Source of the DNA: JAGPCH01 sp039810605
GTDB taxonomy: Bacteria > Bacteroidota > Ignavibacteria > Tepidaquicellales > Tepidaquicellaceae
Direction of reading: 5' to 3'
DNA: 23,900 nucleotides
Assembly (NCBI GenBank): GCA_039810605.1
Contig: JBDHXH010000040.1
Span: 1-23,900 of the forward strand
Part shown: positions 22,405 to 23,900 of the stretch, in pieces
How positions within the stretch are numbered: the first letter of the stretch is position 1
Layout of the letters: each line of letters starts with the position of its first letter
Made by a program: the position numbers and the translations under genes
Notes under the pieces: generated by a model
What the model saw: only the letters and a program-made list of their open reading frames with translations
What the model was told of the DNA's origin: nothing
The model's database searches: none

Positions 22405-23689
22405 TCAGTTTTTGAACTTGGGGTTTGTCCCTGCCGATCTCAATTCCCCGTTTTAATCTGTTCTCTGATGTTGCAATACGTTCTTCGCTTTCTGAATACA
22501 GCTCAAGCAGGGCTTCACCTTTTTTAATCTCATCGCCGACTTTTTTCTTTAATATGATTCCTGCAAGCGGATCAATCTTATCAGTAACCTTTTTCCTTCC
22601 GCATCCGAGCTCTATTGAAGCATATCCGAAGTCAACCGCATTGAGCTTTGTAACGAAGCCATCGGCTTCAGCTAAAATCACTTTCGTGAATTTTGCACGT
22701 TTGAGATTCTTCCAGTCTTCAATGTATGCCACATCACCACCCTGAATGCTTACCATTTCAAGAAACTTTCTGTAAGCGCTCTTATCCATTAATTTCTCTG
22801 CAGCTCTCTTTTCCCCTTCTTCGATCGAATCAGCCTTCCCACCAAGATATATCATTGCTCCCGCCAGAACATTTGTCAGCTTAAACAAGTCCGGTACAAT
22901 TCCGCCGTTCATAAGTTCTATGCACTCCTCGACTTCAAGCCAGTTTCCGATCTTCCTTCCCAGAGGCTGCTCCATATCCGTGAGTATCGCAATCGCTTTC
23001 TTGCCAAACTTGTGTGAAACCGAAATTAATTTTTTGGCAAGCTCAACTGACATCTCGTAATCCGGAAGATTTGCACCGCTTCCGATTTTTACATCGAAGA
23101 CTATTGCATCGGTTCCCTCGGCAAGTTTCTTACTCATTATACTCGATGTAATCAGAGGAATGCATTCAACAGTTGCGGTAACATCGCGGAGAGCATAAAT
23201 CTTTTTGTCCGCCGGAGCAAGTTCGCCTGTCTGACCGATCATAACAAATCCGATTTCCGAAATTATTCTTTTGTAATCATCGAGTGAATAGTGTATTTGA
23301 AAACCCGGGATGGATTCAAGCTTGTCAAGAGTTCCTCCTGTATGCCCGAGTCCCCTGCCGCTAATCATCGGAACTGAAATTCCGCAGGAGGCAACCAGAG
23401 GCGCAAGTATCAGGGATGTTTTGTCGCCCACTCCGCCGGTTGAGTGTTTATCAACCTTAGGTGAATTCAAATGACTAAGGTCAACCCGAATTCCGCTGTC
23501 AAGCATTACTTCAGTCAGATAAAAGGTTTCATCATCATTCATTCCATTCAGATAGACTGCCATGAGAAATGCAGACATTTGATAATCAGTTACGTCGCCT
23601 TTTGTGTATCCATTAATGATAAACTGTATCTGATCTTTCGACAAAACATTCTTATTCCTCTTTGCTTTAATAATTTCGACAGGGTTCAT
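22385..23689 (-). CDS. deoA: Pyrimidine-nucleoside phosphorylase / thymidine phosphorylase
   Basis: Phosphorolysis of thymidine, deoxyuridine or uridine to base plus (deoxy)ribose 1-phosphate, in nucleoside salvage. The 434 residues fit the family (433-440). The N-terminal helical domain is followed by the phosphate-binding KHSTGGVGDKTSL (81-93) and the signature GRGLGHTGGTLDKLESIPG (111-129). The base-contact residues Arg168, Ser183 and Lys187 lie in ALRD and ITSSIMSKK. The C-terminal alpha/beta domain has the GxA(S)xxLGxGR-type segment (FGYASIELGCGR) and VGDEIKKGEALLELYS, as in thymidine/PyNP enzymes. Whether it prefers thymidine (DeoA) or is broad (Pdp) cannot be decided here. It is read away from the comEC-like gene across a 138-base divergent gap. 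Confidence 0.95.
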   Translation of the reverse strand: MNPVEIIKAKRNKNVLSKDQIQFIINGYTKGDVTDYQMSAFLMAVYLNGMNDDETFYLTEVMLDSGIRVDLSHLNSPKVDKHSTGGVGDKTSLILAPLVASCGISVPMISGRGLGHTGGTLDKLESIPGFQIHYSLDDYKRIISEIGFVMIGQTGELAPADKKIYALRDVTATVECIPLITSSIMSKKLAEGTDAIVFDVKIGSGANLPDYEMSVELAKKLISVSHKFGKKAIAILTDMEQPLGRKIGNWLEVEECIELMNGGIVPDLFKLTNVLAGAMIYLGGKADSIEEGEKRAAEKLMDKSAYRKFLEMVSIQGGDVAYIEDWKNLKRAKFTKVILAEADGFVTKLNAVDFGYASIELGCGRKKVTDKIDPLAGIILKKKVGDEIKKGEALLELYSESEERIATSENRLKRGIEIGRDKPQVQKLIMEILY

Positions 23690-23827
23690 TTTCTTATTAA
23701 AAAATTTTGAAGTTCAAATTATGCAAACTTATATGGTAATTAAAGTCGTTAACTTTTTCGCAAACATCTTTTTTTGCGATTTGAGTATAAGGGGCTGCTG
23801 CCATAATTTTGAATCAGGAATAGACTC
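23690..23827. promoter_or_regulatory. Divergent promoter region, deoA / comEC-like
   Basis: A 138-base gap between two divergently read genes, so both promoters should lie here. It holds a 7-bp inverted repeat, TCGCAAA (23758-23764) and TTTGCGA (23773-23779), around an 8-base loop. AGGAA at 23816-23820 is a reasonable ribosome-binding site for the plus-strand gene, 7 bases before its ATG. I could not place either promoter with confidence. Confidence 0.45.
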
Positions 23828-23900
23828 ATGCTGCATCCTGCCTTCAAAGTATCGGTGCTTTTCATTGCGGGAATTCTTGTGGATCACTTCCTCCATGTTA
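23828..23900 (+). CDS. Probable ComEC/Rec2-type competence protein (3' partial)
   Basis: Only the first 24 codons are inside the window. They read MLHPAFKVSVLFIAGILVDH and continue FLHV: a short polar start, then a hydrophobic helix with the FIAGIL core that commonly opens ComEC proteins of this group, which transport single-stranded DNA across the inner membrane. An in-frame TGA at 23810-23812 and AGGAA at 23816-23820 support the ATG at 23828. With so few residues the family call is tentative; any polytopic membrane protein could begin this way. A dprA gene about 7 kb away fits but does not prove a competence role. Confidence 0.5.
   Translation, partial: MLHPAFKVSVLFIAGILVDHFLHV

Overview
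The window looks like chromosomal DNA from a free-living, moderately low-GC member of the Bacteroidota/Chlorobi/Ignavibacteriota assemblage; I favour an Ignavibacteria-type organism. This is inference from four things: the SD-poor, A-rich gene leaders; the mix of genes (HslVU, RpoN, a TIGR02757 protein); a beta-barrel envelope protein; and a 1122-residue secreted subtilase that ends in two dockerin-like repeats and a short ...P tail, a C-terminal style I associate with that group. No rRNA, tRNA, transposase, integrase, prophage gene or CRISPR array was seen. Most of the window is housekeeping and central metabolism.

Plus strand, 1-10896: a run of ten co-directional genes. It holds the C-terminal part of a serine beta-lactamase-like hydrolase, a RocA-type glutamate-semialdehyde dehydrogenase, a small coiled-coil lipoprotein, sucC, a CBS-less GMP reductase-like protein, gatB, tpiA, and a three-gene acyl-CoA module (thiolase, 3-hydroxybutyryl-CoA dehydrogenase, acyl-CoA dehydrogenase). 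Together they describe proline/glutamate and acyl-CoA catabolism feeding the TCA cycle, with translation and glycolysis genes interleaved.

Minus strand, 10897-16921: a compact cluster read dprA > DUF3109/YkgJ-like > rpoN > hslV > hslU > beta-barrel protein. The first three genes abut or overlap by one base. It meets the plus-strand run with no spacer. Next, also on the minus strand, is the large dockerin-bearing subtilase (17105-20473). Upstream of it lies the only long non-coding stretch (20474-20926), which contains several short tandem direct repeats and a 9-bp inverted repeat.

20927-23900: a TIGR02757 protein (minus); a plus-strand protein that aligns with 3-hydroxyacyl-CoA dehydrogenases but has lost the NAD-binding motif and catalytic His and Asn; a pyrimidine-nucleoside/thymidine phosphorylase (minus); and the first 24 codons of a probable ComEC (plus).

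The points most worth a second look are the apparent 3HCDH pseudoenzyme near an intact paralogue, the subtilase with a duplicated N-terminal pro-region and cysteine-rich catalytic domain, the repeat-rich region before it, a 14-bp tandem duplication in front of the thiolase start, and the high share of unavoidable TTG start codons. I found no clear multi-gene system that is plainly new.
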